Of a stretch of 17,594 nucleotides of DNA, positions 1 to 7,393 are shown in pieces. The first letter of the stretch is position 1; every line of letters starts with the position of its first letter. The notes under the pieces were generated by a model. That model did no database searches, had not been told where the DNA came from, and saw only the letters and a list, made by a program, of their open reading frames with translations. Source of the stretch: Candidatus Fermentibacterota bacterium (GTDB lineage Bacteria; JAFGKV01); assembly GCA_016928395.1 (NCBI GenBank), contig JAFGKV010000185.1:1-17594 (forward strand), read 5' to 3'. The position numbers were made by a program, and so were the translations under genes.

Positions 1-3
1 TCT

Positions 4-60
4 GTAGGAGCGGCTTCAGCCGCGACACGCAACCCCCGTCGGGCCTGAAGGCCCTCCTAC
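4..60. repeat. Pair of opposed REP-like palindromes (BIME-like)
   Basis: Two short hairpins lie side by side: GCGGCT/AGCCGC at 10-23 and GGGCCT/AGGCCC at 41-54. They are enclosed by complementary outer arms GTAGGAG (4-10) and CTCCTAC (54-60), so the whole unit can also fold as one cruciform. The first half resembles the GTAGGAGCGGCTTCAGCCGC type of dispersed extragenic palindrome known from Pseudomonas and Xanthomonas genomes (from memory). Such elements can be mobilised by RAYT transposases, but none is encoded here. The pair lies beyond the 3' end of the minus-strand propeller gene. Confidence 0.65.
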
Positions 61-106
61 TCTGTTCATGCACCCCCCGTCGCCCGCGGGAGGGCGGGGC
101 TCGGAG

Positions 107-126
107 TCGGTATCGGTATCGGTATC
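107..126. repeat. Hexanucleotide microsatellite (TCGGTA)3
   Basis: Three perfect tandem copies of TCGGTA plus a partial copy (TC). They are followed at once by a small hairpin, GGAGG-CGTA-CCTCC at 128-141, and by a second inverted repeat, GAGTAC (142-147) / GTACTC (160-165). The cluster is 98 bases or more beyond the stop of the propeller gene. No T-run follows on the minus strand, so a role as intrinsic terminator is weak. No gene is seen in 1-223. Confidence 0.6.
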
Positions 127-223
127 AGGAGGCGTACCTCCGAGTACGAGAGGGTGGATGTACTCTCAAACGGGGCTGCAGGCCGTGAGGGTGATCGAGT
201 GAGCCTGGCGGTCATCCGGCCTG

Positions 224-1612
224 TCAGGGAAGAACGACCTGGTAGTCGAATTCCCCGACACGGTTGGAGCGGGCCAACTCAACCCCTCCTGCATTCACGG
301 CCATGAGCAGGTATGTCCAGTTCTGCGCAGGGTCGCCGAGTCCGTTCGGTGTGGACCACGTTGTCTCAGTGGAAGGCAGTTGCGTCAGCCGGTTGTCGAA
401 TCCGGGCGCCGCACCGGGAACAAAGATTTGGTTGTTGCCGGCGCCGAATACCCAGAATTCGGCCGCACCGTCGTACGGCTCCCAGCTCAAGGTGTAGAGC
501 CCGCCGGCCTCGGTGCCGGCGATGATGAGCAGTTCGGGTACTACGTGCGCGTACTTCAGATCGAGATTCGTTCCGTCATAGTAGGCGATGTGGGGCCTCT
601 CCGTGGCGTCCAGGCAAAGCGACGCGTACCGGCCGACGCTGAGGGACTGATCGATGAAACGCCGATTCCAGCCCGCGCCGTCCTTGTAGGCATACTCCAG
701 GATTCCCCAGTCCGCATTGTAGTAGGCCACGTGGGGTAAACCCTCTCCGTCCACTGCCAGCGAGGTGTACATGGCATTGAAGTAGCTTGGATCGAGAAAC
801 TCGCTCTGCCACCCCGTGGCAGTCTTGCGCACGTATTTCGGAGGCCCGTCGGCCATGTGGGTGATGTGGGGCCTGTCTGACCCATCCAGGGCCAGGGAGC
901 TATGCTCTCCGTAGACTACTCACCCGCCGGGAGGCACATCGGCGTTCTCGATGTGCCATCCCACGGCATCCTGATAGGCGTACCGTAACGCGGTGCACGA
1001 CGTGAACGAGGCATAGCTGATGTGGGGGAATCCCGCCGAGTCCAGAGCCAGCGATGCGTAGGTGCCCGCATTGCCCGCGGCATCGACAAGTTGGGTCTGC
1101 CATGCACCGCCATCGTGGAACGAGTAGCAAAGGTCCTGATCTATCTCATCGTAGTACGCGATGTGGGGCCGGCCCGCCCCGTCAAGGGCCAGCGAGCTGT
1201 ACGAGCCGACCATGCCTGTGCTCGCCACGGTCTGCACGATCCAGGTGGCGCCCTCCCACCGGGCATACTTCAGATCATAGCCGAGCCCATCCATGTAGCT
1301 GATGTGGGGCGCACCGCCGGCATCCAGGGCCAGGGAAGCGAAGAACCCCGGATCACCCGAGTCGTCCACTACCTGGAACACCCACGCGGCGCCGTCCCAC
1401 CAGGCATAGCAAAGACTTTGGTCCGTAGCGTCATGGTAGGCGATGTGCGGCCTGCCAGATGAGTCCAGGGCCAGGGAGCTGAAGCTGCCCCGGTCGCCCG
1501 GGGCGTCGACCGTCGTGATCTTCCACCCGTCAGGCGGGGGGGCGCTCTGGGCAGTTTTTCCCAGGAGGGCGAACACAACGAGAGAGACGAAGGCGAGGAT
1601 CCTGAGCATCAT
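224..1612 (-). pseudogene. Secreted seven-repeat beta-propeller protein, interrupted by in-frame TGA
   Basis: ATG at 1610-1612 has GAGGTG just upstream and opens a signal peptide of about 23 residues (MMLRIL..., hydrophobic core, AQSA cleavage region). Repeats of about 45 residues follow, each with a core like SLALDxxGRPHIAYYD. Four lie before an in-frame TGA at 920-922 (codon 231) and three continue in the same frame after it, giving seven, the number for a closed seven-bladed propeller. The last ~100 residues form an FN3-like domain ending in a SNRVGEFDY-like motif, then a normal TGA at 224-226. There is no frame change; the stop alone breaks the gene. The product is probably extracellular; its ligand is unknown. 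Options are a real nonsense mutation, a base-call error, or readthrough. TGA is the ordinary stop of neighbouring genes, so code reassignment is unlikely. The 110-bp gap to the upstream operon leaves co-transcription possible. Confidence 0.8.
920..922 (-). other. In-frame TGA within the propeller gene
   Basis: The codon lies between VPPGG and VVYGEHSSLALD. The 21 codons from the TGA to the next in-frame ATG (854-856) are open and encode the front half of the fifth repeat (SSLALDGSDRPHI), so the reading frame is intact on both sides. A single change from CGA or TGG would restore a 462-residue protein. Confidence 0.85.
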
Positions 1613-1722
1613 AGACACCTCATCGATTCGGTGAGAAATCCGTACACGAACGATGCATGAGGAGAGGCCAATGCAACCCACGGGCCGTGTCTCGGTGCCA
1701 CCGATACCGGCAGGCCCGGCGC

Positions 1723-2559
1723 TCAGTACTCCTCCGGCAACTCCTCTAGCTCCTCCAAGGTGAACACCGGGCCGTCCTTGCAGACGAAGACCTTGCCGAC
1801 ATTGCAGCGGCCACACTTTCCTATGCCGCACTTCATGCGGTTCTCCAGGGTCGTGTAGGTCATGTTCTTGGCGAACCTGAGCTTCTCCAGCACCGGAAGC
1901 GTGAACTTGATCATGATGGGGGGTCCGCACACCAACGCTACGGTATCCGCGCTGGAAGGCGCGATCTGCTCCACGACCGTGGGCACGAACCCGATCTCGC
2001 CACTCCAGTCAGGGGTCTCACCCCCCGGATCCACCGTGGTGATCACTCGCACATCCCCCCGGGCGTGCCACTCTTCCAGTTCGTGCTTGTACACCAGGTC
2101 AGCGACACTGCGGGCGCCATAGATGATACTCACATCCTTGAATCGTTCCCGCAAATCCAGCACGTTCCAGATCACGCAGCGCAACGGCGGCAAGGCAATC
2201 CCGCCGGCGATGAACAGGATGCTCTTGCCTTCCCATGTCTCAATAGGAAACGTATTGCCGTAGGGGCCGCGGAATCCGATGATGTCTCCGACATCACAGT
2301 CCGCCAACGCGGTGGTCACCCGTCCCATCGTGCGGAAGGTGCACTCGAGGTAGCCGCTGCGCGTCGGTGACGAGGCAATGCAAAAGGTGCTCTCTCCTTG
2401 TCCGAACACCGAGTAGAGGCCGAATTGGCCGGCCTTGAACCGGAATCGGGCACCGGCCTCCTCGTCCTGAAACGTGAGCCGGAACGTCTTGATCCCCGGC
2501 GCCTCATCCACGATGTGCGCGATGCGCATGAGATAGGGTCTATAGATGTTCTCGCTCAT
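1723..2559 (-). CDS. flxA: FAD/NAD(P)-binding oxidoreductase subunit, FlxA / sulfhydrogenase-gamma type
   Basis: 278 residues of the ferredoxin-NADP reductase superfamily, close in layout to sulfhydrogenase gamma, AsrB and dihydroorotate dehydrogenase PyrK subunits. Residues 1-105 form the FAD barrel, with the flavin motif FCIASSP at 59-65. Residues 110-215 are the NAD(P) domain, with AGGIALPPLR near 118-127 and CGPPIM at 211-216. The C-terminus carries a [2Fe-2S] motif, C244-x4-C249-x2-C252-x7-C260. The likely role is to accept electrons from NAD(P)H in the cytoplasm and pass them to the Fe-S partners next door. The start (MSENIYRPYL) is chosen because its ATG shares ATGA with the upstream stop at 2556-2559; a longer reading to 2646 would run into the upstream gene. 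It is the last gene of the hdr operon. Family assignment is firm; the flx name rests on context. Confidence 0.88.
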   Translation of the reverse strand: MSENIYRPYLMRIAHIVDEAPGIKTFRLTFQDEEAGARFRFKAGQFGLYSVFGQGESTFCIASSPTRSGYLECTFRTMGRVTTALADCDVGDIIGFRGPYGNTFPIETWEGKSILFIAGGIALPPLRCVIWNVLDLRERFKDVSIIYGARSVADLVYKHELEEWHARGDVRVITTVDPGGETPDWSGEIGFVPTVVEQIAPSSADTVALVCGPPIMIKFTLPVLEKLRFAKNMTYTTLENRMKCGIGKCGRCNVGKVFVCKDGPVFTLEELEELPEEY

Positions 2560-3572
2560 TCGCCACTCTCCGCGATAACGGCCAGGTGCTCCGCGAGGTT
2601 CATGTCCACAGGGCAGGCCCGGGAACACCGGCCGCACCCGACGCACCCCAGAACCTGGAGACGCTCAGGCATGTAGGCGAACTTGTGCATCACCCTCTGC
2701 CGCCAACGATGGCTCTGGACCTCGCGGGGATTATGCCCTGACGTGTGCAGCGTGAACAGAGAGAATCCGCAGGAATCCCAGCAGCGTACTCTGGCGCCGC
2801 CGTGGCGGGTGGCTTCGTCCTGGATGTCGAAACACACGCAGGTCGGGCATACATAGGCGCATGCGCCACAGCCGAGGCATCGCAGTGACTGATCGATCCA
2901 CAGCTCCTCCCGGTCAAAGGTCTTCGGCAGAACCTGGCGCAGCCGGTCAAGATCAAAACGAACGGGAACAGAGGCCAGATGGGCCGCCTTGTCCATACCC
3001 TCGGCCGGCCCGAAAAGCTCTCCGGCGATGCCCGCCAGCTCCACTCCCCGCTCCGTCACGACTTCGACAAGGTACTCATCCCCGACCCCAGTGAGCAGCA
3101 GGTCGCTGCCTGCCGTGTCGCCCGGCCCACCCCCGGTCGAGGTGCAGAAGCAGTAGTCATCCGCCTGGTTGCACGCGATCGAGACAAATGCAACCTTGTT
3201 CCGGCGGGCCAGATACGGCTCATCTTGAGAGTCCCATGTGAACACCGCATCCAGTGCGGCAAAGGCTCTGGCATCACAGGGCCTCAGCCCGAATATGATG
3301 GTGGGAACGCTGGACTCCGCAGCCTCCACCACTTCAATGCCCGACTCCCCCCGACGGAACCGGAACAACTCCTCCCAGATAGGCAAGACGGCCGACTTGG
3401 GCGACAGCGTCGTCTGGATCAGGCCAGCGGCGACGTCACCCGGTGAGTCGACCTCACCGAAGGTCGTGATGTCGCCCTCGGCACGGGGCGCCAGGATCCA
3501 CCACCCCGCGGTCTTGTACCGCTGGAACAGGGCCTCCAGTGAGGTGGTGCTCATACGTTTCTGTTCAATCAT
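2556..3572 (-). CDS. 4Fe-4S dicluster electron-transfer protein, sulfhydrogenase-beta / AsrA-like (Flx subunit)
   Basis: 338 residues, resembling sulfhydrogenase beta and anaerobic sulfite reductase A subunits. The N-terminal 225 residues are the family-specific domain, including RPCDARAF at 97-104 and a Cys-rich loop CNQADDYCFC at 134-143. Two ferredoxin-type clusters follow: C232-x2-C235-x2-C238-x3-C242-P and C310-x2-C313-x2-C316-x3-C320-P. In such complexes this subunit relays electrons between the flavin subunit and the rest. The start at 3570-3572 has AGGTAG about 6 nt upstream, overlapping the stop of the preceding gene; a second in-frame ATG (MSTTS) six codons later is possible. It overlaps the next gene by ATGA. 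I cannot say which of the Flx B and C names fits, so no symbol is given. Confidence 0.87.
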   Translation of the reverse strand: MIEQKRMSTTSLEALFQRYKTAGWWILAPRAEGDITTFGEVDSPGDVAAGLIQTTLSPKSAVLPIWEELFRFRRGESGIEVVEAAESSVPTIIFGLRPCDARAFAALDAVFTWDSQDEPYLARRNKVAFVSIACNQADDYCFCTSTGGGPGDTAGSDLLLTGVGDEYLVEVVTERGVELAGIAGELFGPAEGMDKAAHLASVPVRFDLDRLRQVLPKTFDREELWIDQSLRCLGCGACAYVCPTCVCFDIQDEATRHGGARVRCWDSCGFSLFTLHTSGHNPREVQSHRWRQRVMHKFAYMPERLQVLGCVGCGRCSRACPVDMNLAEHLAVIAESGE

Positions 3573-3578
3573 CGTCTG

Positions 3579-4382
3579 CTACCTGATGAAGGTGTCTTTG
3601 TCGTCGGTCGTGAAGGTCGAGAGGGCGTATGACGCCGTTGCGGAGAGGCCGGCCTTGCCCCCGAACTGCTCGGCGACTTCCTTCTCGATGACCTGATTGA
3701 GCAGATTCAGCGGAATGTCCACCGGGCAGGCCCGGGCACATTCCCCGCAATTGACGCAGCGCCCTGCCAAGTGCATGGCTCGTACCAGATGCCAGCCCAT
3801 GTTCCCCAGAGGATGAGCCGGCACCGGAATCCATTGGGGTTGATTCACCTCCACGATGCACTGGCTGCAGTAGCACATCGGGCAGGCTGCCCTGCACGCG
3901 TAGCATTTCAGGCATCGGGAGAACTCCTCCTGCCAGAATCGCCACCGCTCTTCCCGTGAAAGCGAGGCGATTTCGTCGAGGCAGTTCTGTTCCTCAGGCG
4001 AAAGCACAGCATCCGGCTTGCTCACCGCGCCTTCGATCTCCCCCAGGGTCTCTAGCCGGCGCACCCCGCCATCGGCCTCGGGAATGAGCGCGATGACATC
4101 GCGGTCTTTCACCTGCTGCTCCGAGGCCAATTGGAGGATCGACCGCAGAACCGCCTGGGTCCCAACTATGGCGGGCTTGCCCAATGACTTCACTTCCGGT
4201 TTCAGGAGATACACCGCCAGATTGTGCACGCACCGGTCATCGAAGATCAGGTCACCCACGCTGGTGGGGTCGCGGACCATGAGGGGGCGCGCCCCTCCCG
4301 CGCTCCCACCCCCAAAGCCGATCACTACCGCCGCTTCACCCGACTGCAGAAGGTCCCTTGCGGCATCCTGCAACCCTGTCAT
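3579..4382 (-). CDS. 4Fe-4S dicluster electron-transfer protein, FrhB-related (Flx subunit)
   Basis: 267 residues. The N-terminal ~150 residues resemble the coenzyme F420 hydrogenase/dehydrogenase beta-like fold, seen as short motifs IGFGGGS and DLIFDDRCVHNLAVYLLK. The C-terminal part has two ferredoxin-type clusters: C157-x2-C160-x2-C163-x3-C167-P and C209-x2-C212-x2-C215-x3-C219-P. Three extra cysteines (170, 172, 175) directly follow the first cluster. It is a soluble relay subunit by context; no transmembrane segment is visible. Its ATG shares ATGA with the mvhD stop (4379-4382), and its TAG stop is 6 bases before the next start, so translation is coupled on both sides. The link to FrhB is from general sequence impression; the Fe-S motifs are directly seen. 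Confidence 0.85.
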   Translation of the reverse strand: MTGLQDAARDLLQSGEAAVVIGFGGGSAGGARPLMVRDPTSVGDLIFDDRCVHNLAVYLLKPEVKSLGKPAIVGTQAVLRSILQLASEQQVKDRDVIALIPEADGGVRRLETLGEIEGAVSKPDAVLSPEEQNCLDEIASLSREERWRFWQEEFSRCLKCYACRAACPMCYCSQCIVEVNQPQWIPVPAHPLGNMGWHLVRAMHLAGRCVNCGECARACPVDIPLNLLNQVIEKEVAEQFGGKAGLSATASYALSTFTTDDKDTFIR

Positions 4383-4831
4383 ACTGCGATCCCTCCTGGC
4401 CGGATGTGAGCGGGAATGGTTTGCCGGTACTCGTCGTAGGGCCCCAGCTCCCTGACATTCGAGACGACGGAATTCACCAGATCAGCCCACTTGGCGCCCT
4501 CGGCCGCCGACACCCACGCGAAGTGAATCCGCCGGGTATCGACTCCCACGAAGTCCAGGAGCGCGCGCAGTACAATCCATCTCCGCCGCGCGTGGTAGTT
4601 GCCCGAGGTGTAGTGGCAATCAGCAGGATGGCAGCCCGAGATGATGATCCCGTCGGCGCCCTGGGTGAAGGCCTGCAAGACGTACATGAAGTCAATCCTG
4701 CCGGTGCACGGCACCCGAAGCACGCGCACGTTTGACGCGTACTTGATGCGGCTCGTACCCGTCAGGTCGGCGCCGGCATAGGTGCACCACGTGCAGACAA
4801 ACGCGGTGACCTTGGGTTCAAATTCCGCCAT
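4379..4831 (-). CDS. mvhD: MvhD/FlxD-type [2Fe-2S] electron-transfer subunit
   Basis: 150 residues, the usual length for the stand-alone MvhD (methyl-viologen-reducing hydrogenase delta) family. The five expected cysteines are present: C13-x2-C16, C42 in VPCTGR, and C67 and C72 in SGCHPADCHY. In methanogens MvhD docks on HdrA and hands it electrons from the donor module; FlxD is the bacterial counterpart in NADH-linked complexes. The start has AGGAG 7-8 nt upstream. It is normally found directly after or before hdrA; here 548 bp holding the four-helix-bundle cassette separate the two, and the stop codon of that gene lies inside the first codons of mvhD. Its own stop overlaps the next gene by ATGA. 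Confidence 0.93.
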   Translation of the reverse strand: MAEFEPKVTAFVCTWCTYAGADLTGTSRIKYASNVRVLRVPCTGRIDFMYVLQAFTQGADGIIISGCHPADCHYTSGNYHARRRWIVLRALLDFVGVDTRRIHFAWVSAAEGAKWADLVNSVVSNVRELGPYDEYRQTIPAHIRPGGIAV

Positions 4832-5327
4832 TGTGATCTCCTGGTATCCCGTTGGGCACAGGGTTCAGGGTTCGGGGTTCAGGAAGCCCCTGAGCATATG
4901 CGTCGTACTCCTCGGTGTCCTCCTGCACAGACTCCACGGGCCAGCGCCGGTCAGACTCGGGTAGATTCCTCTCGAGGGAACGTTCGATACCGTTGAGCAT
5001 GCGAATGCACTCCTGATATCGCGCACGATACTCCTCGTACGTTTCCTGTGTTTCGTAGCCTTTCAGCCACGCCATGTACAGGTGATGCACGGTCTCGGCG
5101 GCCTCTCCGCGACTCCGATTCACTCCTTCGATCTTGTTTCGCACATGCCGGTCATCGTATTTCTCGGCGAGCTGGCCAGCAGCGCTGTTTGACGCCCGTC
5201 GAGCCTGAGACCCCAGCTCGTACTTCTCCTCGATTGGCCACCGCTGCGTAAGCTTTCCGACACATATGTGCAGACGACAGAGCTTCTGGTACACGACCAG
5301 GTCCTCTAGCCTACGATATGCTGCCAT
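4818..5327 (-). CDS. Four-helix-bundle protein (23S rRNA intervening-sequence protein-like)
   Basis: 169 residues from ATG at 5325-5327. The core (about residues 1-125) fits the S23/IVP-like helical family, with LEDLVVYQKLCRL, then EEKYELGSQARRASNSAAGQLAE, and a final amphipathic helix ECIRMLNGIERSLER. Family members are small cytoplasmic helical bundles with no assigned enzyme activity; relatives occur inside 23S rRNA insertions and as accessory proteins of diversity-generating retroelements. Neither context is present here. The last ~45 residues look non-native: they are read through the flanking heptamer repeat and into the mvhD leader, and the stop falls 14 nt inside mvhD. The Shine-Dalgarno-like AGGGGAG comes from the repeat itself. 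An upstream start at 5414 is rejected because it lies within hdrA. The gene has no evident role in electron transfer and appears inserted. Confidence 0.82.
   Translation of the reverse strand: MAAYRRLEDLVVYQKLCRLHICVGKLTQRWPIEEKYELGSQARRASNSAAGQLAEKYDDRHVRNKIEGVNRSRGEAAETVHHLYMAWLKGYETQETYEEYRARYQECIRMLNGIERSLERNLPESDRRWPVESVQEDTEEYDAYAQGLPEPRTLNPVPNGIPGDHNGGI
4854..4883 (+). repeat. Left inverted heptamer array of the cassette
   Basis: GGGCAC is followed by units AGGGTTC, AGGGTTC, GGGGTTC and a partial AGG. It overlaps the 3' coding end of the four-helix-bundle gene, where its complement encodes the Pro/Asn-rich tail (LPEPRTLNPVP). Confidence 0.8.
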
Positions 5328-5330
5328 CTC

Positions 5331-5378
5331 CCTCTCCCCTGAACCCTGTTCCCTGAACCCTGACCCCCGAACGTGCCC
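5331..5378 (-). repeat. Right inverted heptamer array of the cassette
   Basis: Read on the minus strand, GGGCACGTTC is followed by units GGGGGTC, AGGGTTC, AGGGAAC, AGGGTTC and AGGGGAG. It begins two bases beyond the hdrA stop and ends at the start codon of the four-helix-bundle gene, so its last purine-rich unit serves as a ribosome binding site. Confidence 0.8.
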
Positions 5379-5379
5379 C

Positions 5380-7371
5380 TCACAGCGCCACGAGTTCCGC
5401 AAAGACCTGTTCATTCGTGAAGCCCTGCAAATCGATGGCTTTCACGCGGCACAAGGCGACGCAAGTGCCGCATCCCTGGCACAGGCCGGGGTTCACCTTG
5501 GCCACAACCTTGAGCACCCTTCCCTGCCTATCCTTGATCTCCTCGCGCTCGATGGCCCGGTAGGGGCACGCGCTCTCACAGAGGAAGCAGCCCACGCACT
5601 TGGAAAACAGCGGTGGCGCCGTGCGATGGACCACGGCGATCACCGGCTCTCGCGACAGCTCGCTCTGGGAAAACAACCCTACCACCTTCGCCGCGGCGCC
5701 GGATGCCTGGGACACCGTTTCCGGGATATCCCGGGGCGCCTGGCATGCTCCTGCCAGGAAGATCCCGGCGGTATTGGTCTCCACCGGCCTGAGCTTGGGA
5801 TGGGCCTCGGCGAAGAAGAAGTACGGATCATAGCTTATGTGCAGCTTCTGCGCCAGTTCCTCAGCGCCCTCGCCGGCCACTACGGCGGTGCCCAGCACCA
5901 CCAGATCGGCCCGCACGTCGATGGGTCGTCCGCCCAGGAGGGTGTCGGCGCCCTTCACCACCAGCTTCCCATCTTCCTCGTAAATGCGCGAAACACGGCC
6001 GCGGATGTAGGAAACGTGATCCTCCTCGATGGCGCGCCGGACGAACTCCTCGTACATCTTGCCGCCGGCCCGGATGTCCATGTAGAACACATAGGCCTTG
6101 CCATGGTGGACCTTGTGCTTGTACAACATGGCGTGCTTGGCCAGATACATACAGCAGATCTTGGAGCAGTATTCGATACCCTTGGCGGGATCCCGGGAGC
6201 CCGCGCAGGAAATGAACACCACCGTCTCGGCGATCGTGCCGTCGGAAGGCCTGCGGATCTCGCCCAACGTCGGCCCCGAGGCCGAGGCAAGGCGCTCGAA
6301 CTGGAGGCCCGTGATCACATCGGGATACTTGCCAAAGCCGTACTCGGGGAAGAAGTCGCACCCCTTGACCTCAAAACCCGTGGCAGCCACGATGGCGCCC
6401 ACATCGGCCTCGATGATCGTGTCTTCCTGGTCGTAGCGGATCGCCTTGGTGGGGCAGACCTTCTCGCAGACACGGCACTTGCCCTTCTGGAAGTAGAGAC
6501 AGTTGTCCGTATCGATCACCGGCTTATTGGGTACCGCCTGGGGAAACGGCACATAGATGGCGGTGCGCGTTCCCACACCCGCGTCGAACTCGCTGGGAAT
6601 CTTCTTCTGGGGGCACTTCAGGGCGCAGAGTCCGCAGCCCGTGCAGAGCGTCTCGTCGATATGGCGGGCCTTCTTGCGGATCTTCACGTTGAAGTTGCCG
6701 ATGAATCCCTCGACACTCTCCAGCTCCGAGTAGGTGTGGAGCGTGATGTTGGGATGCTGGGCGACCTCTACCATCCGAGGCGTGAGGATACACTGGGAAC
6801 AATCCAGCGTAGGGAAGGTCTCGGAAAGCTGGGCCATGTGCCCGCCGATGGAGGGTTCCCGCTCCACCATGATGACTGTGTGCCCGGCATTGGCGATGTC
6901 CAACGCCGCCTGAATGCCGGCGACGCCGCCGCCAAGCACCAATGCCGTCTTGGTTACGGGCACTTTGATGGGAAAAAGTGGCTCATTCCGCCGCACCTTC
7001 TCCACCATGACCCGCACCAAGTCCGTGGCCTTCTCCGTTGTAGCCTCGCTCTTCTCGTGCACCCAGGAGCAGTGCTCCCGCACATTGGCCATCTCGCAGA
7101 GGTACGGGTTCAATCCGGCGTCGGCGCAGGCCCTTCGGAACGTTGGCTCGTGCATGCGGGGCGAGCAGGCGGCCACCACAACCCCTGTCAGGTTCTTCTC
7201 CTTGATGGCATCCCGGATCATGGTCTGCCCGGGATCAGAGCACATATACTTGTAGTCGACGCTGTGGACCACGCCGGGGACACCCGACATCGTCTCGGCA
7301 ACCTTTGCGCAATCCACCGTTGCACTGATATTCTCGCCACAGTGGCAGACGAACACACCGATTCGTGCCAT
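5380..7371 (-). CDS. hdrA: HdrA, FAD-containing iron-sulfur subunit of heterodisulfide reductase-type complex
   Basis: 663 residues, normal for a stand-alone HdrA. The N-terminal domain begins ARIGVFVCHCG (C9, C11, with C44 and C69). A dinucleotide fold LGGGVAGIQAALDIA starts at 146, and the flavin/cluster loop GGHMAQLSETFPTLDCSQC ends near 194. Inserted ferredoxin motifs are C243/246/249/253 and C291/299/302/306; the C-terminus has C592/595/598/602 and C631/634/637/641. The last motif has Arg where Pro usually follows the fourth Cys. HdrA's FAD is the site of flavin-based electron bifurcation in characterised Hdr complexes, splitting electrons between ferredoxin and HdrB. Start ATG 7369-7371 has GGAGG 9 nt upstream, and the gap to hdrB is 22 nt. 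Downstream, the cassette separates it from its usual partner mvhD. Cytoplasmic. Confidence 0.96.
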   Translation of the reverse strand: MARIGVFVCHCGENISATVDCAKVAETMSGVPGVVHSVDYKYMCSDPGQTMIRDAIKEKNLTGVVVAACSPRMHEPTFRRACADAGLNPYLCEMANVREHCSWVHEKSEATTEKATDLVRVMVEKVRRNEPLFPIKVPVTKTALVLGGGVAGIQAALDIANAGHTVIMVEREPSIGGHMAQLSETFPTLDCSQCILTPRMVEVAQHPNITLHTYSELESVEGFIGNFNVKIRKKARHIDETLCTGCGLCALKCPQKKIPSEFDAGVGTRTAIYVPFPQAVPNKPVIDTDNCLYFQKGKCRVCEKVCPTKAIRYDQEDTIIEADVGAIVAATGFEVKGCDFFPEYGFGKYPDVITGLQFERLASASGPTLGEIRRPSDGTIAETVVFISCAGSRDPAKGIEYCSKICCMYLAKHAMLYKHKVHHGKAYVFYMDIRAGGKMYEEFVRRAIEEDHVSYIRGRVSRIYEEDGKLVVKGADTLLGGRPIDVRADLVVLGTAVVAGEGAEELAQKLHISYDPYFFFAEAHPKLRPVETNTAGIFLAGACQAPRDIPETVSQASGAAAKVVGLFSQSELSREPVIAVVHRTAPPLFSKCVGCFLCESACPYRAIEREEIKDRQGRVLKVVAKVNPGLCQGCGTCVALCRVKAIDLQGFTNEQVFAELVAL

Positions 7372-7393
7372 TCTTAGTCCTCCATGCCCCTTC

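Larger units (their letters stand above)
4854..5378. mobile_element. Putative mobile cassette bracketed by inverted heptamer arrays
   Basis: The four-helix-bundle gene is framed by two inward-facing repeat arrays. The left one, read on the plus strand, starts GGGCAC at 4854-4859; the right one, read on the minus strand, starts GGGCAC at 5378-5373. Both continue as runs of an (A/G)GGGTTC-type heptamer. The structure is about 525 bp, has no transposase, and shows no clear target-site duplication (flanks CCCGTT and CTCACA differ). It sits exactly in the hdrA-mvhD gap and leaves both flanking genes complete. Mobility is inferred from this arrangement. Confidence 0.5.

Noticed and set aside
920-922. 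TGA recoded as Trp, Gly or selenocysteine
   Set aside because: hdrA, hdrB, hdrC, mvhD and the SGNH gene all end at TGA with overlapping or adjacent starts, and no SECIS-like structure or selenoprotein motif is evident. It is kept only as a remote option.
1681-1718. Nested hairpins after the hdr operon (CGGGCC/GGCCCG with inner CGGT/ACCG) as terminator
   Set aside because: The stems are short, the loops are large, and no T-run follows on the minus strand. The evidence is too weak to annotate.
4818-5378. Four-helix-bundle gene as part of a diversity-generating retroelement or a 23S rRNA insertion
   Set aside because: No reverse transcriptase, template/variable repeat pair or rRNA sequence is present in the window.
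5328-5414. N-terminal extension of the four-helix-bundle protein to 5414
   Set aside because: It would translate the repeat array and overlap the end of hdrA out of frame. The family N-terminus begins at MAAYRRLEDL.
5266-7377. 703-codon open frame on the plus strand opposite hdrA
   Set aside because: It is the complement of a high-GC gene whose codon bias removes stops on the other strand. It is rich in His, Gly and Arg and has no recognisable motif, while the minus strand encodes an unmistakable HdrA.
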